Origin: CALOBA01 sp942491465
GTDB lineage: Bacteria; Pseudomonadota; Gammaproteobacteria; Chromatiales; Chromatiaceae
Assembly (NCBI GenBank): GCA_942491465.1
Contig: CALOBA010000030.1
Coordinates: 1 to 64,000 of the forward strand
DNA: 64,000 bases
Reading direction: 5' to 3'
Positions 63,774-64,000 of the stretch are shown here, piece after piece. Under the pieces are notes generated by a model. That model had not been told where the DNA came from, made no database searches, and saw only the letters and a list, made by a program, of their open reading frames with translations. The stretch's first letter is position 1, and each line of letters starts with the position of its first letter. The position numbers were made by a program, and so were the translations under genes.

Positions 63774-64000
63774 AGCTCGATCCCGATTCGATGTTGTGTC
63801 AGAGGTGGGTATGGTGTCCCCGGCGCTGCGGATCATAGCAAGGACCTACCTTGTACAGGACTGCGCGGCGTTCAGTCTGATCAAGGTCATGCGCTTGCGA
63901 TCCCGCAAGCGGGTTCCCGGGTCAACGAGGCGATTGGACGCATCCTTGCCCTGGTCGGGCGCTAAAGGTAGTCGCGATCGGCCGATGCCGCGGGGCCCTT

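Overview
The window is GC-rich and gene-dense, from a gammaproteobacterium. The chromosomal gene set (rpsP-rimM-trmD-rplS, gpmI, thyA, sohB, sbcB), the DUF3581 gene, the PEP-CTERM-type TPR protein and the abundance of Uma2 genes, REP palindromes and broken transposons suggest a purple sulfur bacterium of the Chromatiaceae or a close relative. This placement is an inference from gene content; there is no rRNA or tRNA to test it.

Layout. (1) 1-1702: two decayed housekeeping genes, a CaCA cation exchanger with frameshifts and a DUF3581 gene with an in-frame amber codon. (2) 1901-26562: a defence island of about 23.8 kb bracketed by two near-identical direct repeats of about 0.87 kb. Each repeat carries a Uma2-family nuclease gene and a (GACAAC)n hexanucleotide tract. 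Inside lie a truncated AAA ATPase, a transposase remnant, a class 1 DISARM locus (drmD, drmMI, drmA, drmB, drmC) that is damaged in drmMI and drmC, an AbiL-like ATPase/RloB pair spliced into the DISARM operon, a MazF-type toxin cassette, a fragment of a type I restriction N-terminal domain with a small ribbon-helix-helix gene, and a phosphoesterase-NB-ARC-TPR STAND protein whose N-terminus has been replaced by an IS4-family transposase N-terminus. (3) 26563-31165: REP clusters, then an AaeXA-like efflux pair (DUF1656, HlyD/EmrA-type adaptor) and a FUSC-family (AaeB-like) protein, separated by a repeat-filled gap of 740 bp. (4) 31174-37277: a tightly packed minus-strand group of patatin lipoprotein, CPA1 Na+/H+ antiporter and two-helix K+ channel, then a YrhK-like membrane protein and a SulP transporter. 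(5) 37338-40705: a miniature hcp remnant next to nnrS, then a membrane-anchored hydrolase.

(6) 40908-50429: a second defence block, a type I restriction-modification operon hsdM-hsdS-[AAA ATPase]-[PIN nuclease]-hsdR, next to a truncated outer-membrane-protein gene. The ATPase/PIN pair occupies the slot that the anticodon nuclease PrrC occupies in the E. coli prr locus, so a guard role for the restriction system is a reasonable hypothesis. (7) 50784-63773: ordinary chromosomal genes on the plus strand (gpmI, thyA, sohB, a LysM protein, a YdjM-type membrane protein, rpsP-rimM-trmD-rplS, sbcB), a perfect 26-bp inverted repeat after sbcB, and two minus-strand genes including a large TPR protein of the PrsT type.

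The strongest candidates for something new are the ATPase/PIN pair inside the hsd operon, the insertion of an AbiL-like pair between drmMI and drmA, and the direct-repeat-bounded island as a whole. Much of the island is decayed, so activity should not be assumed.
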